A stretch of DNA of 40,741 bases, taken from NCBI GenBank assembly GCA_945897755.1, contig CAMDGH010000015.1, positions 1 through 40,741 on the forward strand, given 5' to 3'. Made by a program: the position numbers and the translations under genes. Positions 33,774 to 40,741 of the stretch are shown piece after piece. How positions within the stretch are numbered: position 1 is the first letter of the stretch; each line of letters opens with the position of its first letter. Under the pieces are notes generated by a model. The model made no database searches. It was not told the DNA's origin and saw only the letters and a program-made list of their open reading frames with translations. The stretch comes from Chryseobacterium gleum. Its GTDB lineage: Bacteria > Bacteroidota > Bacteroidia > Flavobacteriales_D > Crocinitomicaceae.

Positions 33774-35000
33774 TTAATTCTTCCTGAAAAAACGTTTTTC
33801 TTTTTGATTTTGATTTTTATCTTTTGCTTTCGGTGGTGCTTGAACAATATGAACTGGAACATTAGATACAAAATCGTGATCCGTTTTTACAGGAATATTT
33901 TTACCGATTAATTTTTGAATATCTTTGACATAAGCCCGTTCTTCGGCATCACAAAAAGAAATTGCTTTACCTGAAGCTCCAGCCCTACCCGTTCTTCCTA
34001 TACGATGAACGTAAGTTTCAGCAATATTAGGAATTTCATAATTCACAACAAAAGCTAAGGAAGAAATATCAATGCCTCTTGCAGCAATGTCAGTAGCAAC
34101 TAGAACACGCGTAGTATGATCCTTGAAATTAGAAAGGGCTCTTTGTCTCGCATTTTGAGATTTATTCCCATGAATTGCTTCCGATTTAATATTAGCCTTT
34201 TGTAAAACACGAACTACTTTATCAGCTCCATGTTTTGTTCGCGTAAAAACTAAGGCAGTTTCAATGGTTTTATCTTGCAAAATCGAAATTAACAAGTTGT
34301 TTTTATCATTTTTCTCTACATAATACAATAATTGATCAATCGTATCAGCTGTTGACGAAACAGGCGTAACTTCGACCTTTTTTGGATTACGCACAATTTT
34401 CGAAGCCAACTCCAAAATAGCACCAGGCATTGTAGCGGAAAAGAATAATGATTGACGTTGAGAAGGAATCAGTTTAATAATTCGGTTTACATCATGAACA
34501 AACCCCATATCTAACATTCGATCTGCTTCATCTAAAACAAAAATTTCTAAATCAGTAATTCGAATAATACCTTGTCCGATTAAATCTATTAATCTTCCGG
34601 GAGTTGCAACCAAAATATCGACTCCATTTCGAAGGGTGTTAACCTGACTTGATTGAGAAACACCACCAAAAACAACGCAATGTCTTAGCTTTAAATTCCT
34701 ACCATAAGAAGCAAAGCTTTCACTGATTTGGATAGCCAACTCACGGGTGGGTGTCAATATCAGCGCTCTTATTTTTCGAGAACTACGTTGGTGATCGGAG
34801 GTTGTATTATTCAATAATTGAAGTATCGGAATTGCAAAAGCAGCTGTTTTCCCAGTACCTGTTTGAGCACAACCAATCACATCTTCACCAGCAAGTGCTA
34901 ATGGAATTGTTTGTTGCTGAATCGGTGTTGGTTCGGTATATCCTTCTTCAATTAAGGCATCTAAAATTGGAGTAATTAAATCTAAATCAGTAAATTGCAT
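33774..35000 (-). CDS. DEAD-box ATP-dependent RNA helicase (RhlE-like)
   Basis: 408 residues from the ATG at 35000; the frame extends upstream to 35048, but homologues start at MxFxDLxL as in MQFTDLDLITPILDAL. Motifs in order: Q-motif (GYTEPTPIQQQTIPLAL), motif I AQTGTGKT, Ia PTRELAIQ, Ib TPGRL, II DEAD, III SAT, IV ALVFTRTKHGAD, V ATDIAARGID and VI HRIGRTGRAG. The tail is short and basic (QKEKRFFRKN), typical of RhlE-type enzymes of Bacteroidota. Expected roles are rRNA/mRNA remodelling and cold adaptation. A full TTG-N18-TAAGTTTG promoter lies about 92 nt upstream. Confidence 0.94.
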   Translation of the reverse strand: MQFTDLDLITPILDALIEEGYTEPTPIQQQTIPLALAGEDVIGCAQTGTGKTAAFAIPILQLLNNTTSDHQRSSRKIRALILTPTRELAIQISESFASYGRNLKLRHCVVFGGVSQSSQVNTLRNGVDILVATPGRLIDLIGQGIIRITDLEIFVLDEADRMLDMGFVHDVNRIIKLIPSQRQSLFFSATMPGAILELASKIVRNPKKVEVTPVSSTADTIDQLLYYVEKNDKNNLLISILQDKTIETALVFTRTKHGADKVVRVLQKANIKSEAIHGNKSQNARQRALSNFKDHTTRVLVATDIAARGIDISSLAFVVNYEIPNIAETYVHRIGRTGRAGASGKAISFCDAEERAYVKDIQKLIGKNIPVKTDHDFVSNVPVHIVQAPPKAKDKNQNQKEKRFFRKN

Positions 35001-35092
35001 GTAATCTTTTGAACAAATAGCAATGTTTACAACAGTGTAAATCATCATTTGATTTTTTAAAGATACATTATTTTAAGTGAAAACAAGATTAA

Positions 35093-35121
35093 CAAACTTA
35101 GATTGAAGTATGAAAAAACAA
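35093..35121 (-). promoter_or_regulatory. Bacteroidota-type promoter of the RhlE-like helicase
   Basis: On the minus strand TTG (35121-35119), an 18-nt spacer and TAAGTTTG (35100-35093) match the Bacteroidota TTG-N17-23-TAnnTTTG consensus. This is the only full two-part match found in the window. It leaves a leader of roughly 85 nt before the ATG at 35000. Confidence 0.62.
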
Positions 35122-35132
35122 TGTTAAACTAA

Positions 35133-35168
35133 AAAAGCACGTAGTTCAATGAAGAAATACGTGCTTTT
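35133..35168 (-). terminator. Terminator downstream of cphA
   Basis: 11-bp perfect stem (AAAAGCACGTA 35133-35143 with TACGTGCTTTT 35158-35168) and 14-nt loop, with a T-run following on the minus strand. It begins 36 nt after the cphA stop and also sits just upstream of the helicase promoter. Confidence 0.8.
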
Positions 35169-35180
35169 AACAATCGAAGT

Positions 35181-35200
35181 AAAGTAAATTAAAGTAAATT
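35181..35200. repeat. Two tandem copies of a 10-bp unit
   Basis: AAAGTAAATT occurs twice head to tail just beyond the cphA stop. Too short and AT-rich to assign a role. Confidence 0.6.
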
Positions 35201-35203
35201 TAA

Positions 35204-37816
35204 TTATTTTTCTCTGCTAAGGAATTCTTTGACAATATCAATCGCATTATCAACAACATCACTTAATGCTGTAATAAAACTTCCTGGCTTAGCCAAAGAC
35301 AATGCATGATAGAGTGCATCTATTTCTTTTGGCACATAATCATAGGATTTATTAGGATCAGTTTCTTTTATACCTTCAACCAACAAACGAACAATATCGT
35401 CTGCAGTTCGACCTCTTAAGAATTTATCTTGTCGAATTACAATATGATCAAACATTTCAGCTGAAATACGTCCAATTTGTCGGATATCCTCATCCCTTCT
35501 GTCTCCAGTACCCGTAATGATACCAATTTTCAACGTTGAATCGATCGTACTCAAGAATTCTTTAATCCCCTTAAACCCGTCTGGATTATGCGCAAAATCA
35601 ATTAATACTCTAAATTCTTTAAATTCAAATATATTCATTCTCCCAGGAGTTTGAGCAGCAGAAGGAATAAATGTCTGAAGATTTAATTGAATGTCTTCTA
35701 TCGTAAACCCATACGTATAAGTAGCTAAGGTTGCTGCTAACACATTATAAACCATAAAAGTAACCTTACCCCCAAAAGTCAAAGGAATATTAGCTACCTG
35801 CTCTACTCTAAATTTCCACTCTCCTTTTTTGATAGTTACATATCCATTTTCAAAAATACATGCAACCCCACCTTTTGAACAATGCTCAACAATCACAGGA
35901 TTTTTTTCATCCATACTAAAGTAAGCAACATTACAATCAACTGTTTTAGCAATCGAAACACAATGTGCGTTATCTGCATTCAAAACAACAAAACCATCTC
36001 TTTTCACAGATCTTGCTACAACACCTTTCACACGCGCCATGTCTTTTAAAGTGTGGATATCAGAAAGACCCATGTGATCTTCTTGAATATTTGTAACAAC
36101 AGCAATATCACACATGCTAAATCCCAAACCAGCTCTTAAAATACCACCTCGTGCTGTTTCTAAAATTGCAAATTCAACTGTAGGATCTTTAAGAACAAAT
36201 TCAGCACTTGCAGGCCCCGTTGTATCCCCTTTGGTAAGCATTGAATTTTGAACATAAATACCATCCGAAGTTGTAAAACCTACTCGGTATCCATTATTTT
36301 TAACAATGTGAGAAATCAAACGCGTTGTCGTCGTTTTACCATTCGTACCGGAAATAGCAATGATTGGAATTCGACAATTTTTACCAATCGGGTAAAGCAT
36401 ATCAATTACTGGAGCAGCAACATTTCTAGGTAATCCATTTGCTGGAGCTAGGTGCATTCTAAAACCAGGAGCAGCATTCACTTCTAAAACTACACCACCC
36501 GAAACTTCCAGTGGCTCACTTAAATTAGATGCCATTATATCTACACCACAAATATCCAATCCAATCACACGTGCTATACGTTCAAAAATGAAAATATTGT
36601 GAGGGTGAACTATATCAGTAACATCTGTAGAAGTTCCACCTGTACTTAAATTAGCAGTCCCTTTTACATAACACTTTTCTCCTTCAGGTAAAATGGTATC
36701 AAGCGTATACTCTAATTTATTTAGCTGATCTCTTGTTTCTTTATCAACTGAGATTTCCGTCAGTACATTTTCATGGCCATACCCTCTTCTTGGATCAAGA
36801 TTTTCTTTATCAATCAATTCTTGAATCGATAATATCCCATCACCAACAACATGTGCTGGCTCTCTAAGCGCAGCAGCAGTAAAACGATTGTTTATGACTA
36901 AAATCCTGAAATCATGCCCTGTAATAAAACGTTCTACAATGATTTTTCTAGAATATTTCTTTGCGTGATGAAAAGCTTCGATGGCAGCTTCTAATGTCTT
37001 AACATTGATAGAGGCTCCTTTACCATGATTTCCGTCAAGTGGTTTAAAAACGAGCGGAAACCCAATTTTTTCAACGACAGATTCAATATCTTCTTCGTAA
37101 ATCAATGTAGTTCCTTTCGCAACCGGAATAGCAGCATCTTGTAAAATGCGTTTTGTTTCTTCTTTATTGGAAGCTAAATCAACAGCAATAGAACTTGTCT
37201 GATCTGTCATAGTAGCTCTAAATCTGACTTGATTTTTACCATATCCAAGCTGAACAAATGATTCATCATTCAATCGAATATATGGGATATTCCTTGAAAT
37301 CGCTTCATCAACAATGCTTGCTGTACTTGGTCCAAAACGCTCTTGCTCACGCATTTTACGCATTTCAGTAATATCATCTTCTAAATTATAACTGGCATCA
37401 TTACTAATCAGTGCTTCTGCAATTCTCAAGGAAGCTAGGGCCGCAAATTTACCTACACGCTCCTCAGCATAAGAAAAAACAACATTATAAACTCCATGAG
37501 ATCCAGTCCCTCTTGTTCTTCCATAACCACAATTCATTCCAGCTAAGGTTTGGATTTCCAGTGCAATATGTTCAATAACATGCCCCATCCATGTACCTTC
37601 CTTTACTCTTTCAAAAAAACCACCTTCGTATTCTTTTGAACACCTATGACCCTGCATTGAAGGAAACATCTTTTCGATGCGTTCTGAAAAACCATCAACT
37701 AAATTAGTAGGCAATTCTTCCATTTCCTCCAAATCTAATTTCATTACTATTAATTTCTTTCGGAAGTTAGACCAATAATTTGGACCTCTTAGCACTTTTA
37801 TCTCAACTACTTTCAT
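35204..37816 (-). CDS. cphA: Cyanophycin synthetase
   Basis: 870-residue enzyme that polymerises aspartate and arginine into cyanophycin. Three parts are visible: an N-terminal domain (1-160; GTWMGHVIEHIALEIQTLAG), an ATP-grasp domain (about 200-470) with the loop DGNHGKGASI (261-270) and metal-binding ICGVDIMA and VLEVNAAPGFRMH, which adds Asp to the backbone, and a Mur-ligase-like domain (about 480-870) with P-loop GTNGKTTTTRL (490-500), NIQEDHMG and DFAHNPDG, which adds Arg side chains. Length is that of canonical CphA. The cyanophycinase gene is divergent across 185 bp. Aspartate-arginine polymer as the product is by family homology; no substrate-specific test is possible from sequence. 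Confidence 0.95.
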   Translation of the reverse strand: MKVVEIKVLRGPNYWSNFRKKLIVMKLDLEEMEELPTNLVDGFSERIEKMFPSMQGHRCSKEYEGGFFERVKEGTWMGHVIEHIALEIQTLAGMNCGYGRTRGTGSHGVYNVVFSYAEERVGKFAALASLRIAEALISNDASYNLEDDITEMRKMREQERFGPSTASIVDEAISRNIPYIRLNDESFVQLGYGKNQVRFRATMTDQTSSIAVDLASNKEETKRILQDAAIPVAKGTTLIYEEDIESVVEKIGFPLVFKPLDGNHGKGASINVKTLEAAIEAFHHAKKYSRKIIVERFITGHDFRILVINNRFTAAALREPAHVVGDGILSIQELIDKENLDPRRGYGHENVLTEISVDKETRDQLNKLEYTLDTILPEGEKCYVKGTANLSTGGTSTDVTDIVHPHNIFIFERIARVIGLDICGVDIMASNLSEPLEVSGGVVLEVNAAPGFRMHLAPANGLPRNVAAPVIDMLYPIGKNCRIPIIAISGTNGKTTTTRLISHIVKNNGYRVGFTTSDGIYVQNSMLTKGDTTGPASAEFVLKDPTVEFAILETARGGILRAGLGFSMCDIAVVTNIQEDHMGLSDIHTLKDMARVKGVVARSVKRDGFVVLNADNAHCVSIAKTVDCNVAYFSMDEKNPVIVEHCSKGGVACIFENGYVTIKKGEWKFRVEQVANIPLTFGGKVTFMVYNVLAATLATYTYGFTIEDIQLNLQTFIPSAAQTPGRMNIFEFKEFRVLIDFAHNPDGFKGIKEFLSTIDSTLKIGIITGTGDRRDEDIRQIGRISAEMFDHIVIRQDKFLRGRTADDIVRLLVEGIKETDPNKSYDYVPKEIDALYHALSLAKPGSFITALSDVVDNAIDIVKEFLSREK

Positions 37817-37884
37817 GATGGTTTAATTTAATATTATTCGTTTTTTTTTAACTTTTTAACTCTAATTTATAATTCTAAAAGTTG

Positions 37885-37914
37885 AATATAGCATTTGTTA
37901 TTCTAAATATAGCA
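37885..37914. repeat. Direct repeat in the cphA-cphB divergent region
   Basis: AATATAGCA occurs at 37885-37893 and 37906-37914, 21 bp apart start to start, which is two helical turns. It could be an operator for a dimeric regulator; in AT-rich DNA chance is not excluded. Confidence 0.5.
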
Positions 37915-37974
37915 CACCTCAATAAAAATTTTATAAAAAAGTAAACAATTAACTGATTTTCTATGTTTGTTTTT

Positions 37975-37982
37975 TAAATTTG
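37975..37982 (+). promoter_or_regulatory. Candidate -7 element for cphB
   Basis: TAAATTTG matches TAnnTTTG and ends 19 nt before the cphB ATG. A second match, TATGTTTG, lies at 37962-37969. No TTG at -33. Confidence 0.45.
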
Positions 37983-38001
37983 CAGTAAATTACATCATAT
38001 T

Positions 38002-38892
38002 ATGAACAAACCAAAAGGTAAATTAATCATCATTGGAGGTTCAGTAGATCGCGGAAGCTTCTCTGAAAGTATTGAAGATTTAAATCGAAGTTTGAAGTTT
38101 TTTGAAAAGGGAATACTTAAAAGAATTACTACTGAGTCAGTTCACGACAATTTGTCTCGAATAGAAATTATCACAACTGCATCATCAATACCTGAAGATG
38201 TAGGAGGTGAATACATCAAAGCGTTTGCTCAATTAGATGTTAACAACGTAGGTGTATTGAATATAAAAACACGTGAAGAAGCTAACAGTTCATTTTTTGT
38301 TGATCGTTTAAAAAGTGCTGATGCAGTCGTTTTTACAGGAGGAGATCAATTAAGACTCACATCTATATTTGGTGGCACTAAATTTCACCATGTGTTGTTA
38401 GATAAGTATGAAAATGAAGATTTTGTCATTTCTGGAACATCTGCTGGAGCTGCTGCAAGTTCAAACAATATGATTTACCAAGGAAGTAGCCACGAAGCAC
38501 TTTTAAAAGGTGAAGTAAAGATAACTGGGGGATTAGGATTTATAAACAACGTTATCATAGATACTCATTTTGTTCAACGAGGAAGGATCGGACGTCTTTT
38601 TTACGTTTGTGCTAGCAACCCTATTAATTTAGGTATTGGATTAGGCGAAGATACGGGCTTATTAATCACTGATGGAAATCACATGGAAGCTATTGGTTCC
38701 GGATTAGTCATTTTAGTTGATGGAACAAGTATGAGAGATACTAATATTACTGAAGTTAAAATGGGCGACCCTGTCTCCATCGAAAACTTACATGTACATG
38801 TTATGTCTTTGGGTGATTATTATGACTTAAAGAAGAAAAAACTTACCATTCATCATCCAAAAGTGGAAAACGAAATTGATACAAAGTACTGA
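38002..38892 (+). CDS. cphB: Cyanophycinase
   Basis: 296-residue serine exopeptidase of family S51 that releases beta-Asp-Arg dipeptides from cyanophycin. The nucleophile elbow is SGTSAGAAASSNNM with Ser147; FTGGDQLRLTSIF (111-123) and DTHFVQRGRIGRLF (187-200, probable catalytic His189) are the other S51 hallmarks. No signal peptide, so the intracellular type, matching stored granules. Normal length. Divergent from cphA, with its own -7-like box and a terminator overlapping its stop codon. The isoaspartyl dipeptidase needed to split the released dipeptides is not in the window. Confidence 0.95.
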   Translation: MNKPKGKLIIIGGSVDRGSFSESIEDLNRSLKFFEKGILKRITTESVHDNLSRIEIITTASSIPEDVGGEYIKAFAQLDVNNVGVLNIKTREEANSSFFVDRLKSADAVVFTGGDQLRLTSIFGGTKFHHVLLDKYENEDFVISGTSAGAAASSNNMIYQGSSHEALLKGEVKITGGLGFINNVIIDTHFVQRGRIGRLFYVCASNPINLGIGLGEDTGLLITDGNHMEAIGSGLVILVDGTSMRDTNITEVKMGDPVSIENLHVHVMSLGDYYDLKKKKLTIHHPKVENEIDTKY

Positions 38893-38910
38893 AAAGTACT
38901 TTTTTTTTGT
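38882..38910 (+). terminator. Terminator of cphB overlapping its stop codon
   Basis: AAAGTACT (38883-38890) pairs with AGTACTTT (38895-38902) around a 4-nt loop GAAA, followed by a T-run. The cphB stop TGA (38890-38892) lies inside the hairpin. Confidence 0.75.
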
Positions 38911-39008
38911 ATTTTTTTATTGATTTAACGGTCTTACTTAACAATAAGGAAATTAAAATGGTTTCTATTTATTGATAAAAAATCAACTTAATTTAAATCC
39001 ATTTTAGT

Positions 39009-39016
39009 TACCTTTG
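39009..39016 (+). promoter_or_regulatory. Candidate -7 element for asnB
   Basis: TACCTTTG matches TAnnTTTG, 22 nt before the ATG at 39039. With the terminator at 38882 it suggests a transcription unit separate from cphB. Confidence 0.48.
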
Positions 39017-39038
39017 ACTCTATTGATAACTAACCATT

Positions 39039-40741
39039 ATGTGTGGAATAGCAGGCTTCATTGACTTTACTAAAAAATCAAATAAAGAACATGTTGATGC
39101 AATGATTGAAACCTTGTATCATCGGGGCCCAGATGGTGGTGATTCAATGACAATTGAAAATGAAAACTACACCGCTGGACTTGGTCATAGAAGACTCGCG
39201 ATTATTGATGTCTCAAGTGCTGCGAATCAGCCCATGCAATTTGAAAACCTATGGATCACATTCAATGGGGAAATTTATAACTTCCAAGAAATTAAAAAAG
39301 AATTAATACAGCTTGGCCATTCATTTAAAACAAGCTCAGACACAGAGGTTATTCTTCATGCCTTTTTAACATGGGGAGTAAATTGCGTGAATAAATTTAT
39401 TGGAATGTTTGCCTTTGTTGTATTCAATACGCATACTCATGAATTAACGTGTATCCGTGATAGAGCTGGAGTAAAACCTTTTTTCTATTACTGGAAAGAT
39501 AATTTATTTTTATATGCTTCCGAACTAAAGGCTTTCCACAAGCATCCTGGCTTTAAAAAAGAAATAAACATTGATGCTGTAGCAGCTTTCTTGCAATATG
39601 GGAATATTCCAACTCCACATTGCATATTTGAGGACGCATACAAACTCTCACCAGGTCACACACTTACCATAGACCTTAAAAAAGGAAAAGTTACACCGGT
39701 AATTTCAAAATACTGGTCAGTATACGATGCTTATAACTTACCAAAACAAACTATTTCATTCGAAGAAGCCAAAAAGGAAACAGAAAAAATAATAAAAAGT
39801 GCATGTGAATACCGAATGATCGCAGACGTTCCAGTGGGTGTATTTTTGAGTGGTGGATACGACAGTACATGTGTCGCAGCACTCTTACAAAAAGACCGAA
39901 CTGTACCCTTAAAAACATTTACAATTGGAGTTCCAGACATCGGCTTGAACGAAGCTGCTTTTGCCAAACAAACTGCCAATTACCTAGGAACAGACCATAC
40001 GGAAGTAATGTGTACGGAGAAAGAAGTACTTGATGGAATAATGGATTTACCTTTTTATTACGACGAACCATTTGCCGATAGTAGCGCACTACCTACAACA
40101 TTAGTAAGTAAAATTGCACGAAAAGAAGTAACAGTTGCCTTAAGTGCGGATGCTGGAGATGAAATTTTCGCAGGGTACAACCGCTACGACTACTTACTGC
40201 GTTACAGAATTAAAATTGCAAAAATCCCAGCAATACTTCGTTATTCAGCAGCCCAGTGCATGAGCGCAATTCCTTCAAACAAAATCCCTGTATTGCGAAA
40301 CAAGTACAATTTCCACAACAGGTACGAAAAGATGAAAGGAATTCTAAAAAATCCAGACGAAGAAACGATCATGCTAAGCTTGAGTCAGCAGTTTACGGAC
40401 GCACAGCTTAAAAATTTCATGAAAGATTCCTTTAATGGTTTGAAGACAGCATATCAATCCAAAGCACTTTCAAAAGAAACATTCAGCAGTTTGGCATACA
40501 TGCAGGCGATCGACTACGAGACCTACCTTGTGGACGATATTCTTCAAAAAGTGGATCGAGCAACCATGACGGCAAGTTTAGAAGGCCGAGAACCATTTTT
40601 GGACCACAGAGTAATCGAATGGGCTGCGCAACTTCCGGACGAATACAAATACTTCAATGGAACTAAAAAATACATTTTGAAAGAAATTGTGCATGAATAT
40701 GTTCCAAAATCAATGATGGACAGACCCAAAATGGGATTTGC
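39039..40741 (+). CDS. asnB: Asparagine synthase (glutamine-hydrolysing), 3' end beyond window
   Basis: 567 codons visible; the last tens of residues lie beyond the edge. Catalytic Cys2 (MCGIAGFID) of the class II glutaminase domain, RGPDGG (29-34), FNGEIYN (75-81), SSDTEVILHAF and the IRDRAGVKPFFY interface are present, followed by the ATP-pyrophosphatase domain with SGGYDS at 271-276 and SADAGDEIFAGYNRY. The enzyme converts aspartate, glutamine and ATP to asparagine. This sequence class also includes amidotransferases in O-antigen/capsule clusters, so a sugar-amide role is an alternative. It starts 146 bp after cphB on the same strand. GC content rises toward the 3' end (hand counts per 60-base line: 33% at 39361, 48% at 40501). 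Confidence 0.93.
   Translation, partial: MCGIAGFIDFTKKSNKEHVDAMIETLYHRGPDGGDSMTIENENYTAGLGHRRLAIIDVSSAANQPMQFENLWITFNGEIYNFQEIKKELIQLGHSFKTSSDTEVILHAFLTWGVNCVNKFIGMFAFVVFNTHTHELTCIRDRAGVKPFFYYWKDNLFLYASELKAFHKHPGFKKEINIDAVAAFLQYGNIPTPHCIFEDAYKLSPGHTLTIDLKKGKVTPVISKYWSVYDAYNLPKQTISFEEAKKETEKIIKSACEYRMIADVPVGVFLSGGYDSTCVAALLQKDRTVPLKTFTIGVPDIGLNEAAFAKQTANYLGTDHTEVMCTEKEVLDGIMDLPFYYDEPFADSSALPTTLVSKIARKEVTVALSADAGDEIFAGYNRYDYLLRYRIKIAKIPAILRYSAAQCMSAIPSNKIPVLRNKYNFHNRYEKMKGILKNPDEETIMLSLSQQFTDAQLKNFMKDSFNGLKTAYQSKALSKETFSSLAYMQAIDYETYLVDDILQKVDRATMTASLEGREPFLDHRVIEWAAQLPDEYKYFNGTKKYILKEIVHEYVPKSMMDRPKMGF

Noticed and set aside
1-40741. CRISPR arrays, tRNA genes, prophage or defence-system genes
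   Set aside because: No spaced direct-repeat array, cloverleaf, integrase, phage structural gene or recognisable defence module was found by reading both strands.

Overview
The window is AT-rich, densely coded DNA of a Bacteroidota bacterium, most likely a member of Flavobacteriales (perhaps Crocinitomicaceae-like; family-level placement is only a guess). The reasons are a giant PKD-repeat protein with a type-B (gliding-motility-associated) type IX secretion C-terminal domain, a PorP/SprF-family outer-membrane protein, a TPR/PD40/OmpA protein with the PorE layout, several DUF4369-type TlpA thioredoxins, lipid A genes (so a Gram-negative envelope), little Shine-Dalgarno signal, and repeated matches to the Bacteroidota -7 element TAnnTTTG upstream of genes. 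No tRNA, rRNA, CRISPR array, prophage or intact insertion sequence was recognised.

Layout. 1-1104: start of an MFS transporter running off the left edge, behind the terminator of a 521-residue thioredoxin-fold protein (1156-2721). 2902-5681: minus-strand operon miaA, ABC ATPase, FtsX-like permease. 5860-6773: GtrA-like membrane protein and a MerR regulator. 6807-9956: aroB divergent from proline dehydrogenase, which is coupled to an unknown four-helix membrane protein. 9951-18197: a tightly packed eight-gene minus-strand operon: M43 metalloprotease, PorP/SprF, lpxK, purine nucleoside phosphorylase, gatB, two TlpA-type thioredoxins, lpxH. Divergent from it is the 1495-residue T9SS adhesin (18322-22809). 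22810-23110 holds a small mobile element (MITE) and a strong bidirectional terminator. 23111-24955: C4 zinc-ribbon coiled-coil protein and NIF3-like protein. 24993-27089: PorE-like OmpA protein. 27102-30178: thiolase, hemB, TIGR02757-type protein. 30288-32366: vWA-type membrane protein, followed by the second copy of the MITE and a second bidirectional terminator. 32587-35000: trxB and an RhlE-like DEAD-box helicase. 35204-38892: divergent cphA/cphB, a cyanophycin (Asp-Arg nitrogen-storage polymer) synthesis and degradation pair. 39039-end: glutamine-dependent asparagine synthetase, truncated by the window edge.

How the genes work together. The envelope theme dominates: lpxH and lpxK act in lipid A synthesis; PorP/SprF and the divergent type-B adhesin look like a cognate surface-secretion pair, with a PorE-like peptidoglycan-binding protein a few kb away; TlpA-type proteins probably serve periplasmic thiol chemistry. 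Nitrogen handling is a second theme: proline oxidation, cyanophycin storage and release, and asparagine synthesis. The remaining genes are housekeeping. Items that merit a second look are the two-copy MITE with a conserved miniature reading frame, the secretion island next to the lipid A operon, the ABC ATPase with an altered Walker A and no H-loop histidine, a hairpin in the adhesin/protease divergent region and the cyanophycin locus.
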